Source of the DNA: Lunatimonas sp.
GTDB taxonomy: Bacteria; Bacteroidota; Bacteroidia; Cytophagales; Cyclobacteriaceae
DNA: 64,000 nucleotides
Direction: 5' to 3'
NCBI RefSeq assembly: GCF_020832325.1
Contig: NZ_JAFIEU010000037.1
Coordinates: 37,185 to 101,184 of the forward strand
Shown here: positions 36,145 through 44,680 of the stretch, one piece after another
Layout: every line of letters starts with the position of its first letter
Numbering within the stretch: the first letter of the stretch is position 1
Position numbers and translations under genes: made by a program
Notes under the pieces: generated by a model
What the model saw: the letters and a program-made list of their open reading frames with translations, nothing else
The model's database searches: none
Told to the model about the DNA's origin: nothing

Positions 36145-37593
36145 TTATTTAAGGTAGTCACGACCACCATCGCTTTCCTGACAGGATAACAACCATTTTT
36201 TTAATTGCTCGGAAAGGTCATTGACTTTATCAGGATGATTGGCTGAAATATTGTTCTTCTCTCCAGGATCGTTCATTAAATCATACAATTCATAGGTTTG
36301 GCCCCCATCCGGAGAATAAAGCTTAAACTGATTATCCATAATAGCTTCCTGCTTTTGAAACTTAAAGAAAATCGGGTTGGATCTTTTCTCTAAACGATCC
36401 GCTAGATAGGGAAAGATATTCGCACCGTCCAGCGGGTGGACTTGACCTTCATTTTCAAAGCCCAAGATTCCCAAAATGCTGGGAAAGTAATCGTTGGTTG
36501 ACACAGGGAGGTTCGTTTTCCTTCCTTCCGGTATGTTTGCCGGCCACTCCAACACGGCGGGAACCCGTATCCCCCCTTCATAGAGACTTCGTTTTCGGCC
36601 TTTATAAGGACCTGCGGAACCTTGGGTCCGGTTGGCCTGCTCGTTACCTTCCGGACCATTGTCACTGCAAAACCATATCATCGTGTCATCTGCCACACCC
36701 AATTCCCGGAGGGTTTCCCTCAATCTTCCTATCTGTTCGTCCATGGCAGATATACTTCCGAAATAATGTTGCTTGTCTTCGGATAATTCTGGATAAAGCG
36801 CCATGTATTCAGGCCCGGCCAGCACGGGAAGGTGTGGGGTATGAAACCAGACCACCGTGAAAAAGGGAGTTTCATTTGCTGCCGCGTCTTTGATAAAGGG
36901 AATAACCCTGTCCATGATAACCCGGGAATCATCCCCATCAAGATTGTCTGCCACCTTGAGGTCTTCTCCTGTCCAATAGTAGGTGCCAAAATGCTCCCCG
37001 GGTGTCCGGTTGCCGATATCCCCTGCACTTTTGTCTGGAGTTATCATCGGATTCCAGGTAGGCACTTTGGACTCCGTGGAAAAGCAGACATCGAACCCAT
37101 TTTCCCATGGTGGGGAATAATCCTTTGCCCCTTCCGGTCCACCTCTGTTGGCGTCTTTTTCTTTGAGGGTCAAAGTTCCCAAATGCCACTTCCCAAAATG
37201 TCCGGTACGATAGCCTTGCCCCTTCAATGCTTCAGCGAGAGTGATCTCTTCTTTTCTCATGTGCCCAACATTGGCATGGGTAATTCCATACCGTTCAGGA
37301 TGCCTCCCGGTCATGGCACTCCCCCGGGTTGGCGAGCAAACCGCGGAGGCAGCATAAAAACGATTAAATTGGATTCCATTTTGAGCCATTTCGTCCAATG
37401 TGGGGGTCTTGATATAATGATTCCCATTAAACCCGACATCCCCCCAACCAAGGTCGTCCGCCATGATTAGGATGATGTTGGGCTTATCGGGTCTGCTTTG
37501 ACCGTAAACCGGTACAAAAAGTACGGAAACCAAAAAGGTGCTATTGAGTATAGCACACCAAATAGGCCTGCTCTTGTATTTTAGTTCAATCAT
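36145..37593 (-). CDS. Sulfatase (family S1, CSPTR type)
   Basis: 482 residues from the chosen start. An ATG at 37632 would add 13 residues, but the MIELKYKS start is shared with the gene at 40460-42271. Signal peptide to about residue 31 (VPVYGQ). MADDLGWGDVGFNGNHY holds D46-D47, CSPTR (C86) is the formylglycine site, and FCSDNGPEGN has the Asp/Asn metal ligands. GRKRSLYEGGIRVPAVLEWP is the usual late core segment. It hydrolyses a sulfate ester on an unknown glycan outside the cytoplasm. The transcript may continue towards the SusD relic and GH29-like gene. Confidence 0.91.
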   Translation of the reverse strand: MIELKYKSRPIWCAILNSTFLVSVLFVPVYGQSRPDKPNIILIMADDLGWGDVGFNGNHYIKTPTLDEMAQNGIQFNRFYAASAVCSPTRGSAMTGRHPERYGITHANVGHMRKEEITLAEALKGQGYRTGHFGKWHLGTLTLKEKDANRGGPEGAKDYSPPWENGFDVCFSTESKVPTWNPMITPDKSAGDIGNRTPGEHFGTYYWTGEDLKVADNLDGDDSRVIMDRVIPFIKDAAANETPFFTVVWFHTPHLPVLAGPEYMALYPELSEDKQHYFGSISAMDEQIGRLRETLRELGVADDTMIWFCSDNGPEGNEQANRTQGSAGPYKGRKRSLYEGGIRVPAVLEWPANIPEGRKTNLPVSTNDYFPSILGILGFENEGQVHPLDGANIFPYLADRLEKRSNPIFFKFQKQEAIMDNQFKLYSPDGGQTYELYDLMNDPGEKNNISANHPDKVNDLSEQLKKWLLSCQESDGGRDYLK

Positions 37594-37680
37594 ACTGCTT
37601 AGGAGTATTAGTATTTTGGGTGGAGTTTTCAATTTAACTTAATACTCTCATTAAGTAATCCCATTTATTAAAAAAAGTGG
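37594..37680 (-). promoter_or_regulatory. Upstream block shared with the sulfatase at 40460-42271
   Basis: About 85 nt before the start align with 42272-42351 (shared words CTTAATG, GTTA, ATTGAA, a CCAC and T-rich far end), and homology continues over the first 12 codons. TAAATTGAA here and TAGATTGAA there resemble a -7 box with one T missing. A common promoter or leader is likely. Confidence 0.5.
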
Positions 37681-37867
37681 ATTTCGATTTATCCAAAAAG
37701 AATGTTATCCGGAATCTTTACCTTCTTCATCTGTTGTTGAAGCAGATTATCTGAAGGATGCATTTATTCACTGTGACGGTACGAAAGACCGGATACATGC
37801 GCTCGGTCAAAGCTATTTAGTGCTAGCCACTGAGGAGCATCTACCTGAATACATCCTGATCCAATAG
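37661..37867 (+). other. Open frame without start, possible gene fragment
   Basis: Plus-strand frame of 68 codons ending in TAG at 37865-37867, reading for example DYLKDAFIHCDGTKDRIHAL and LVLATEEHLPEYI. It looks coding-like but has no credible start or recognised family. The remainder of this 351-nt spacer (37594-37944) shows nothing else. Confidence 0.25.
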
Positions 37868-37944
37868 TTGAATTGGAAATAGCGTCAGAAATCACCCTTC
37901 TAGAGGCCTCGCCTAGAACCTGTCTTTAGATCAGCGGAGGCAAA

Positions 37945-38358
37945 TCAGAAAAACTCCCTTATAAACTGTCGGCTGTCCATTACAGGAATCTCAGCGTAGA
38001 AAAAATCGGATACATTCTCTGTAATAATCAGTTGACAACCTTCCTTAATCGCTGAATAATACTCCAGGCCATCCTCAAAATCAATTACACGCTTGTCATT
38101 GATGGCTTGGATCACCACTCCGTGATCCACACAGGTGCTTCCTATTTTTGAAGTCAAAACCTGTATTTTCTTCTTCGCCACCTTCGATCCACTTTTTTTC
38201 TCAGAAAAATAAAATGAGATCGCCAAACATATAGGGGACGTAAACATCTGATAGGGAGTTCGATCAGACAAACTTAAGATCCTAGAAGTATAGTTGAAAA
38301 CGGGATATTCCTGATTGAGCACAGAAATCAAGATATTTGCATCCAGAAACAGCTTCAT
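37945..38358 (-). CDS. PIN-domain toxin (VapC-like)
   Basis: This 137-residue protein begins MKLFLDANILISVL, with the first catalytic Asp of PIN ribonucleases at residue 6. Later acidic residues lie in VIDFEDGLEYYSA and ENVSDFFYAEIPV, the places of the metal-binding Asp/Glu set. PIN toxins cleave RNA, often tRNA. The start codon overlaps the stop of the antitoxin gene by 4 nt (ATGA), the usual arrangement for translational coupling. It sits within the sulfatase locus. Confidence 0.86.
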   Translation of the reverse strand: MKLFLDANILISVLNQEYPVFNYTSRILSLSDRTPYQMFTSPICLAISFYFSEKKSGSKVAKKKIQVLTSKIGSTCVDHGVVIQAINDKRVIDFEDGLEYYSAIKEGCQLIITENVSDFFYAEIPVMDSRQFIREFF

Positions 38359-38609
38359 TTCTTGGATTCAAAATAGTCATTTTTCAATGATTTTCTGGAA
38401 GTTGACTTTTTATATTCGGCAGGGCCCTCCGCCACCATATGCACCCAATCAGAAATTGGCAACTCTTCCAGAGATTTATAGTCCCCAGACGTTATCTGAG
38501 CGTATAAAAATTCTGTAAGTCTGGATAAACTTATTTGCTGGGATGCAGCGAACTCTTTGGCCTTTTCGATGACCTGCCTATCGAAGGAAAGTGTGATTTT
38601 GGCGTCCAT
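38355..38609 (-). CDS. DUF6364-like ribbon-helix-helix antitoxin
   Basis: This 84-residue protein begins MDAKITLSFDRQVIEKAKEF and continues with SLSRLTEFLY, a ribbon-helix-helix pattern (beta strand plus two helices) seen in DUF6364 antitoxins. The C-terminal charged tail (AEYKKSTSRKSLKND) would wrap the PIN toxin encoded next. The complex probably represses its own promoter, which has a 7-bp inverted repeat around the -7 box (38627-38660). Confidence 0.82.
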   Translation of the reverse strand: MDAKITLSFDRQVIEKAKEFAASQQISLSRLTEFLYAQITSGDYKSLEELPISDWVHMVAEGPAEYKKSTSRKSLKNDYFESKK

Positions 38610-38626
38610 AGTAGTTCTATTTTTAT

Positions 38627-38660
38627 TTATACGACAAAGATAAATTTTAATTACGTATAA
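38627..38660 (-). promoter_or_regulatory. Promoter and probable operator of the toxin-antitoxin pair
   Basis: Minus-strand TATCTTTG (38635-38642) matches the -7 box TAnnTTTG, with TTTT 19 nt upstream. TTATACG (38627-38633) and CGTATAA (38654-38660) form a perfect inverted repeat flanking the box, as expected for autorepression by the ribbon-helix-helix antitoxin. Confidence 0.6.
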
Positions 38661-38796
38661 GAAAACTAATTTGCCAAAATTTTTGTCTATCAGGTCTTTA
38701 TATTCGCTTCTTCCAAATTGAATTAAGCCTCTATGACCTCAGCAATTCATGCTCATTCATATACACACTATTTCTACTTTATCCGCTATCCTTACC

Positions 38797-40437
38797 TCAA
38801 TCAAAATCCAATCTAGCATAAATCAATTCCACACTATCTTTGAATCCCCTGTCCTCAAAATCCGATATATACGTTTTGGGTAATTGGTTATCCCCTTTGG
38901 CCTCGATCAGCAATTCTGCACATCTTCTTCTAAGCTTTTCCAGTACCACTTGCTTATCTTCATGATCCGCAAGATTAATGCGTTCATAGGGGTCCTGCTG
39001 CAAATCAAAAAGCTCTTCATAAATAGGTTCCTCGCCCATAAAAGGTGCAATTAAGGATAGAACATGCCGCTGATCTTTTTCCTTGCTATAATACCGAATA
39101 TACTTCCAGTCCTTAGATCGGACGGCCTCCATTCTTGGATAGTTTTGCTCCATAAACAGGTTTTCGCTACAAAAATCCTTTCTCCAATCTTTGTTGGCAT
39201 TTTCAAGGATAGGTTTTAGGCTTTTCCCTTGCATATCTGAGTGCATTTCGATGCCCGCAAAATCAAGAAGTGTAGGGGCAATATCGATGTTGAGCGCTAT
39301 TTCGTCCACAACCCTACCATTAGACAACCCAGGAGCATATATAATCATGGGGATTTTCAAATCTATGTCGTAGAGGAAGGTCTTGCCGGCCAGGCCATAT
39401 TCCCCATGAAAGAGACCATGATCCGAGGTAAAAACAATGATGGTATTGTCAAGGATTCCCTGTCTTGAAAGTTCCTCCACGATTTTCCCCACGACCTGAT
39501 CTATGCCTGTCACGGTTTGGATCGTTCTAATCTGATTCTCCTTGAGTGATTTTGCCGTTTTCGTCCAGTTATAACTTGGCAGGTATTGCCCGTTATACAC
39601 ATGCGGAGGCAGCTTGGGCGTTTGGATGGAATCATAGGCAACATAATCAGCAGGCAAGGGAATTTGATCGATCTGATCCCGGTAGGCTGATCGATACAGC
39701 TCCGGGTCATCCGGCAACTGTTTCATCGAGTTGGTACCGTTGCTGTGAGGAACATTAAAGTTGATCATCAGGCAAAATGGCTGGTCTGTTGGACGGGTAC
39801 GTAGGAAGCTTTGATAGGTCTCCAGTGCCTCATCAATACTTAAAAATTCATCTACCGCCTCTTGAATGATATCTATCTGATTGTCTGCTTTGGCATCTTT
39901 GAAAATATCGTGCACATTTTTGGGATAAAAGGAAAGATGCCCATGACCCGCCCTCCAGTAGTCAAACGATTCCTCCATCACGCCACTTTTATACCCCAGT
40001 CCCTTTTCGCTTTTCCCGACAGGCGTGTGATTCTTGCCCACCCAACCCGTGTAGTAACCGTTTTCACGAAGGAGCATGGGGTAGGTTTGGGCAAAAGCTT
40101 CTTCAGTCATGACAGAATTGGAGCCAAAGGTGACGCCATGCTTTCTTTCGTACATTCCTGTTAAAATAGACGTTCTGCTTGGCGTACAAATGGCGGACGT
40201 GACAAATGCATTGCTGAAAAGTGTCCCCTTAGCAGCGAGCTTATCTAAGTTGGGAGTTTGAACAATTTTGTTAGCGCCTATCGCCCCCAGGTAATCCCAC
40301 CTCATATCGTCTGCTAACACAAAAACGATGTTTGGTTTTTTGACCTGCCGCTCATACTCTTTGCAATTAGTCAAAAGGAATATCAACCCCATTAACAACG
40401 GCCGTACCAGGTAGTATTTTATATTCCTATAGTTCAT
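38797..40437 (-). CDS. Sulfatase, lipoprotein (family S1, CTPSR type)
   Basis: This 546-residue protein has a lipoprotein signal (FLLTNC, Cys at 25). VFVLADDMRWDYLG supplies D43-D44, CTPSRTSILTG the formylglycine Cys (C84), and FTSDHGLFHGEYGLAGK the Asp/His pair and a Lys typical of the group close to N-sulfoglucosamine and glucosamine-6-sulfatases. MINFNVPHSNGTNSMKQLPD is an unusual insertion in the middle. It probably acts at the cell surface. It lies 22 nt downstream of the stop-to-start gap from the next sulfatase, so the two are probably co-transcribed. Confidence 0.92.
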   Translation of the reverse strand: MNYRNIKYYLVRPLLMGLIFLLTNCKEYERQVKKPNIVFVLADDMRWDYLGAIGANKIVQTPNLDKLAAKGTLFSNAFVTSAICTPSRTSILTGMYERKHGVTFGSNSVMTEEAFAQTYPMLLRENGYYTGWVGKNHTPVGKSEKGLGYKSGVMEESFDYWRAGHGHLSFYPKNVHDIFKDAKADNQIDIIQEAVDEFLSIDEALETYQSFLRTRPTDQPFCLMINFNVPHSNGTNSMKQLPDDPELYRSAYRDQIDQIPLPADYVAYDSIQTPKLPPHVYNGQYLPSYNWTKTAKSLKENQIRTIQTVTGIDQVVGKIVEELSRQGILDNTIIVFTSDHGLFHGEYGLAGKTFLYDIDLKIPMIIYAPGLSNGRVVDEIALNIDIAPTLLDFAGIEMHSDMQGKSLKPILENANKDWRKDFCSENLFMEQNYPRMEAVRSKDWKYIRYYSKEKDQRHVLSLIAPFMGEEPIYEELFDLQQDPYERINLADHEDKQVVLEKLRRRCAELLIEAKGDNQLPKTYISDFEDRGFKDSVELIYARLDFD

Positions 40438-40459
40438 AAATGATCACCTATTTATTTTA

Positions 40460-42271
40460 TCAGGGCAATTTTTCGATATACACGTAATAGGCAGGAAACA
40501 CCCGTTTTGCGGAGTCAATGAGTTGGGCTTCCATATCGTACTTGCCTGCGGAAACATACCCCGTAAACGTGACTTCTTCCTGCCCCGCTTCGATATTTTT
40601 GGTTCCTTCCAAGTTGGCTACATACACATAGGCTTGTTCAAAATCTTCTTTTTCACTGCCCATCTTCGCCCTTTCAAGCCGCACAATTTTCTCCTGGGCA
40701 GGGAAAACCGCATTAATTGGCAGACCACTTTCCCTTGGAAACCGGCGTAAGGAAACAGCATACTCTCCATCGGCAACAAATTCGATTTTCCATCGCCCGG
40801 TAGCCTGTGCCGCAGCAGTGGCACCATTCTGATGCCATGCTGACCCATGCTTCCCAGTCAACATATCGTGGGCATTAATTCGGCTGGGGTTCTCCTTCCC
40901 AGCACCTACCTTTATATAGGCATAGCGCTCGTTAGGCCCTTCATCCATGATAGACTGCCACCATTTTTCATACCCCAATGCTAATTTTTCCACCACCAAC
41001 GGATGCTGGTCAATGACATTATTAGACTGGATTTTATCATTCGTCATGTCATAGAGTTCCGTCCCGTTGACTAGTCTCCATCGATCATCCATGATGGAAT
41101 AATCTTTGTACTTCACCAAATTCTGTAGTCGCTGGGTATCTACATACAGGACTCTATTTGGCCAAGACGTGGTGCTTTCTGTAAGCAGGGGATTAAGACT
41201 GATACCATCAAGCGGCTTCACGGGATTAAAATCTAACCCAAGAAGATCCACAAAGGTGGGAAGCAAATCGTAGTGTGCCACCAAATTATCAATGTCTTTA
41301 CCACCTGTCAGCTGTCCGTCTGGCCAACGGATAAACAGGGGCACCCGGTGGCCACCTTCGTATACGGATCCTTTGGCACCCCTTAAGCCACCGTCGTAGA
41401 TAGTATTTCCACCCGCAGTGCCATTGTCCGTAGTAAAGACCAGGATGGTATTATCCGTCAAACCCAACTCATCCAGTTTCTGCTCCAGTCGCTTAAAGTT
41501 GTCATCGATGTTGGTAATCATCCCATAAAATCTTTTGAATCGCTCAGGAAGCTCCTCATCGCTGTACTCTTTATAGAGGTCAATATATTCTTCTGGCACG
41601 TTTAGCGGACCATGTGGTGCATTTGTGGAAATGTATGCGAAAAATGGGCTATGCTTGTTCGCTTCTATAAATGCCATCGCTTCTGAAAAGAACACATCCG
41701 TACAATAGCCTTCGTATTTTTCAAGCTCGCCATTATGCCAATAGGTATCATCGAAGTAATCATTATCCCAATAGTCCGGACCTTGGCCAATGCCCCCTCC
41801 CCCATGCCGAACCACTTCATGAAATCCCCTGTCTTCCGGGCGAAGCGGAAAATTATCACCCAGATGCCATTTGCCAAACATCCCATTGGTATAGCCATTT
41901 TGGGCAAAAATCTGCGGTAATATAACTTCTTCTTCGAAAAGCAACGATCGCCCGGTGATGGTATGGAAAACATTTAGCCGATTGGTATGCCTTCCGGTCA
42001 TCAGTGCGCCCCTTGTCGGGGCACAGGTCGTAGAAACGTGATAGTTAGTGAACCTAACCGCATCACCATAAAATGCATCCAGATTTGGCGTTTTTATGAT
42101 GGGGTTCCCTATAGCGCCTAAGTCCCCAATGCCTTGGTCGTCTGTGATGATCAGGATGACATTTGGTTTTTTGATAGGCTTTTGTTGGGCAGGAAGATTG
42201 ATGGAAAACAAACAAGTAGTAATGAAGAAGGCGTACCAGATGGAGCTGCTCTTGTATTTTAGTTCGATCAT
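40460..42271 (-). CDS. Sulfatase with extra C-terminal beta domain (CAPTR type)
   Basis: This 603-residue protein has a signal peptide (about 1-28, ending NLPAQ). ITDDQGIGDLGAIG holds D44-D45, CAPTRGALMTG the formylglycine Cys (C83), and FTTDNGTAGGN the Asp/Asn ligands. About 130 residues after the core (from KIEFVADGEYAVSLRRFP to FTGYVSAGKYDMEAQL) form a beta-rich extension absent from most neighbours and perhaps glycan-binding. The first 12 residues and the upstream region match the gene at 36145-37593, although the mature enzymes differ. It probably desulfates a glycan extracytoplasmically. Confidence 0.91.
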   Translation of the reverse strand: MIELKYKSSSIWYAFFITTCLFSINLPAQQKPIKKPNVILIITDDQGIGDLGAIGNPIIKTPNLDAFYGDAVRFTNYHVSTTCAPTRGALMTGRHTNRLNVFHTITGRSLLFEEEVILPQIFAQNGYTNGMFGKWHLGDNFPLRPEDRGFHEVVRHGGGGIGQGPDYWDNDYFDDTYWHNGELEKYEGYCTDVFFSEAMAFIEANKHSPFFAYISTNAPHGPLNVPEEYIDLYKEYSDEELPERFKRFYGMITNIDDNFKRLEQKLDELGLTDNTILVFTTDNGTAGGNTIYDGGLRGAKGSVYEGGHRVPLFIRWPDGQLTGGKDIDNLVAHYDLLPTFVDLLGLDFNPVKPLDGISLNPLLTESTTSWPNRVLYVDTQRLQNLVKYKDYSIMDDRWRLVNGTELYDMTNDKIQSNNVIDQHPLVVEKLALGYEKWWQSIMDEGPNERYAYIKVGAGKENPSRINAHDMLTGKHGSAWHQNGATAAAQATGRWKIEFVADGEYAVSLRRFPRESGLPINAVFPAQEKIVRLERAKMGSEKEDFEQAYVYVANLEGTKNIEAGQEEVTFTGYVSAGKYDMEAQLIDSAKRVFPAYYVYIEKLP

Positions 42272-42351
42272 AATGCTTGTGGTATTTGGGGTGAAAAATT
42301 CAATCTAACGCAAAATCCCCATTAAGATAACCCTTTTTTGAAAAATTGTGG
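42272..42351 (-). promoter_or_regulatory. Upstream block shared with the sulfatase at 36145-37593
   Basis: Aligns with 37594-37680 from the start codon out to a CCAC/T-rich end. TTAGATTGAA is a degenerate -7-like element present at the same place in both. Confidence 0.5.
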
Positions 42352-42739
42352 TTGTCAAGTCGCCCAGAAAGAAGGTTTGCCACTTTTTTCGGCCTCAGGG
42401 AAAAAACTCTGAGCCAGTCGGCTATATGACTGGTGAACAGCCCGACCCGCTCATACAAGGGTACCAAGGACCTTAGAACAACCCGACGGTTGGATGGGTC
42501 AAGCTGGTTGAATAAAGGAGTGTCGGAACCCGCTAGACTAAGCTATCTCGGACTGGAAAATTCGATCCTGGGCGCGCGCAATTTGACGTTCTTTCTCATA
42601 AAACCTTGCACTTAGTAGTCCAAAAAATAAGAAAACATCCGCTCAATTCCGATTACTGATGTTATTTCTTGCTTGTTAAGCAGACCCTATGTAGAAGTAG
42701 GTATAACACGTTAAAAAAAATTAACTTAAACCTTAAAAA
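42352..42739. other. Spacer without gene, possible structured remnant
   Basis: No recognised coding frame. The segment about 42410-42560 has locally higher G+C than the AT-rich flanks and short stems, for example CCAGTC (42414-42419) with GACTGG (42428-42433). It then becomes AT-rich up to the IS630 fragment. A decayed mobile element or structured RNA is possible, but no family could be assigned. Confidence 0.3.
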
Positions 42740-42890
42740 GTAAAAGGTTGGGTGAACCCTCTCGGTCAGAGCAGCTCATTTGTCGCAAGCATGGAGGAAG
42801 TACTTGACGTGTACAAAAGGCAATATGATGAAAAATGTGCGTCGTATGCATGGATGAATCCCGTAAGCAGCTCATATCTGATCTCACCGG
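42740..42890 (+). pseudogene. IS630-family transposase fragment
   Basis: The plus strand reads KGWVNPLGQSSSFVASMEEV, continuing LDVYKRQYDEK, which resembles the W-x-P...FVxxMExVLdvYxRpYD segment of IS630 transposases. After a frameshift near 42835 it goes on as VVCMDESRKQLI, the first catalytic Asp block (CMDE). Nothing further is recognisable and the 3' end of the next sulfatase begins at 42910. It is a dead fragment. Confidence 0.75.
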
Positions 42891-42909
42891 TCTTCTCGAA
42901 CATCGGTTA

Positions 42910-44550
42910 TTATTTGCTAGGATATCGGATCACTTCAACATCATTTTGCTGGATTGGGCCGGGAGTGCTTCTGCCTTCTGAGATAAGCTTTTCCAGAAGT
43001 TCCTCCATCTGTTTTACCCGATCGGGTTCCTGGCTGGCCAGATTTTGGGTTTCACCGGGGTCAGCTGCCAGGTTGTAGAGTTGTACCGGAAGGTCGCTTT
43101 CCCCGGGTGTCCAACCACCTGACCCGGGACCTGCTATGTATTTCCAATTCCCTTGGCGCAAACCGGGTAAGCCATTTATTGACGTGCTTACTGCATGTTC
43201 CCGGACAGGCTTATTGCTTCCCCGTAGCAAAGGAGTCAGGCTATAACTGTCTTCACCAGCATTGGCCGGCAAAGGTGTCTTTAGGATATCAGCAATGGTG
43301 GCTATAAGGTCTGCCTGATGAACCAACTGGTCACATGAACTCCCGGATTTTACTTTGCCGGGCCACCGTACAATAAACGGAACACGGTGCCCCCCTTCCC
43401 AAACGTCCGATTTATATCCCCGAAAAGGTCCACTTGGATAATGGCCTTTCTCTTCCATGGACGCAACAGGGGGGGCATTTCTATCCCAGCTCCACACCTT
43501 CATATTAAGGTCGTGAGCTTCATCGGTAGTTGTATTGCCCACATAGGGTGCACACCCATTATCACTAGTGAATATTACCAAGGTGTTCTCCATTACCCCG
43601 CTTCTTTCTATTGCCTCGAGCACCCTTCCCACGACCGCATCAGTCTCCATGACCAAATCTGCGTAGAGTGATAGTTTGCTTTCACCAAACCACTCGTCAT
43701 TTACGGAAAGAGGTGTATGTGGCGACGTCAGGGATAGGTAAAGAAAAAAAGGCCGAGAAGCCGCCGCCTCCCGTTCAATGAATGCCGTCGAACGGGCGGC
43801 TAAAGTAGGTAAAATATCTTCCAATGCCCAAAACTCCCTCGCCGGCCCTTGGAGGCTGGCCTGATTCCGCCCAAATAGACGGGGTGCTCCGAATTCCGTG
43901 GGAATGCCCACCGTCCTGTCGTTCTCTATAAAACAAAAAGGGGGATGGTTAGGCACATCCGTACCAAAGTATTCATCAAAACCAACAGATGTCGGACCGC
44001 CCGGAATCGGAAGAGAAAACACCTCTCTCCATACTTTTTTATGTTCCATAGTGGCAACAACATCTTTTTCTTCTGATCGGAATAAATTCATTTGATCATC
44101 AGGAATCGGCCAATCCCACCCCAAATGCCATTTACCAATACAACTGGTCTGGTAACCATGCTGTTTTACCAGACCAGCTAGGGTTAGCCTTTCCTGGGTG
44201 ATTAGCGGTTTTCCATATAATTCAACAATTCCCTTTTGGAGCCTACTGCGCCAGTGATACCGGCCGGTAAGCAGGGTATACCGCGAAGGAGAACAAACTC
44301 CCGATGAGGAATGCGCATCTGTAAACGACATACCTTCCGCTGCCAACCGGTCAATATGAGGAGTTAAAATTTTACCCCTCTTCGGATTATAGGATTGAAC
44401 GTCCCCATACCCTAGGTCATCGGCATAAATAATCACAATATTTGGACGCGCCTTTTTCTTACTTTCAGGGGTACATGAGAATAAAATCGATAAAAATAAA
44501 ATAACTATCATGTTTACATGCATTTTAGAATTTTTAACCGGTATCATCAT
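42910..44550 (-). CDS. Sulfatase, lipoprotein (arylsulfatase A-like, CSPSR type)
   Basis: This 546-residue protein has a lipoprotein signal (LSILFSC, Cys at 26). YADDLGYGDVQSYNP contains D44-D45, CSPSRYTLLTGRYHWRS the formylglycine Cys (C86), and FTSDNGCAPYV the Asp/Asn ligands. LPANAGEDSYSLTPLLRG is shared in similar form with the next gene (44681-46240), so the two are tandem paralogues of different sequence. An internal Met at residue 10 or 14 could also serve as the start. It probably removes sulfate from a glycan at the cell surface. Its 3' end abuts the IS630 fragment. Confidence 0.92.
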   Translation of the reverse strand: MMIPVKNSKMHVNMIVILFLSILFSCTPESKKKARPNIVIIYADDLGYGDVQSYNPKRGKILTPHIDRLAAEGMSFTDAHSSSGVCSPSRYTLLTGRYHWRSRLQKGIVELYGKPLITQERLTLAGLVKQHGYQTSCIGKWHLGWDWPIPDDQMNLFRSEEKDVVATMEHKKVWREVFSLPIPGGPTSVGFDEYFGTDVPNHPPFCFIENDRTVGIPTEFGAPRLFGRNQASLQGPAREFWALEDILPTLAARSTAFIEREAAASRPFFLYLSLTSPHTPLSVNDEWFGESKLSLYADLVMETDAVVGRVLEAIERSGVMENTLVIFTSDNGCAPYVGNTTTDEAHDLNMKVWSWDRNAPPVASMEEKGHYPSGPFRGYKSDVWEGGHRVPFIVRWPGKVKSGSSCDQLVHQADLIATIADILKTPLPANAGEDSYSLTPLLRGSNKPVREHAVSTSINGLPGLRQGNWKYIAGPGSGGWTPGESDLPVQLYNLAADPGETQNLASQEPDRVKQMEELLEKLISEGRSTPGPIQQNDVEVIRYPSK

Positions 44551-44680
44551 CCTACTGATTTCATGTGTCTATAATTGATTTTTCAATGGTCACATGGAAT
44601 CTCGCATGGTTGATAGGCATCCCAGTGTGTGTCGCTCGCGTCATGCTCGATTTCATCCTATTTTTCAACATGCTAGCTGC

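Noticed and set aside
42410..42560. Group II intron remnant
   Set aside because: Some stems and the compositional change suggested it, but domain V and a reverse transcriptase are not recognisable.
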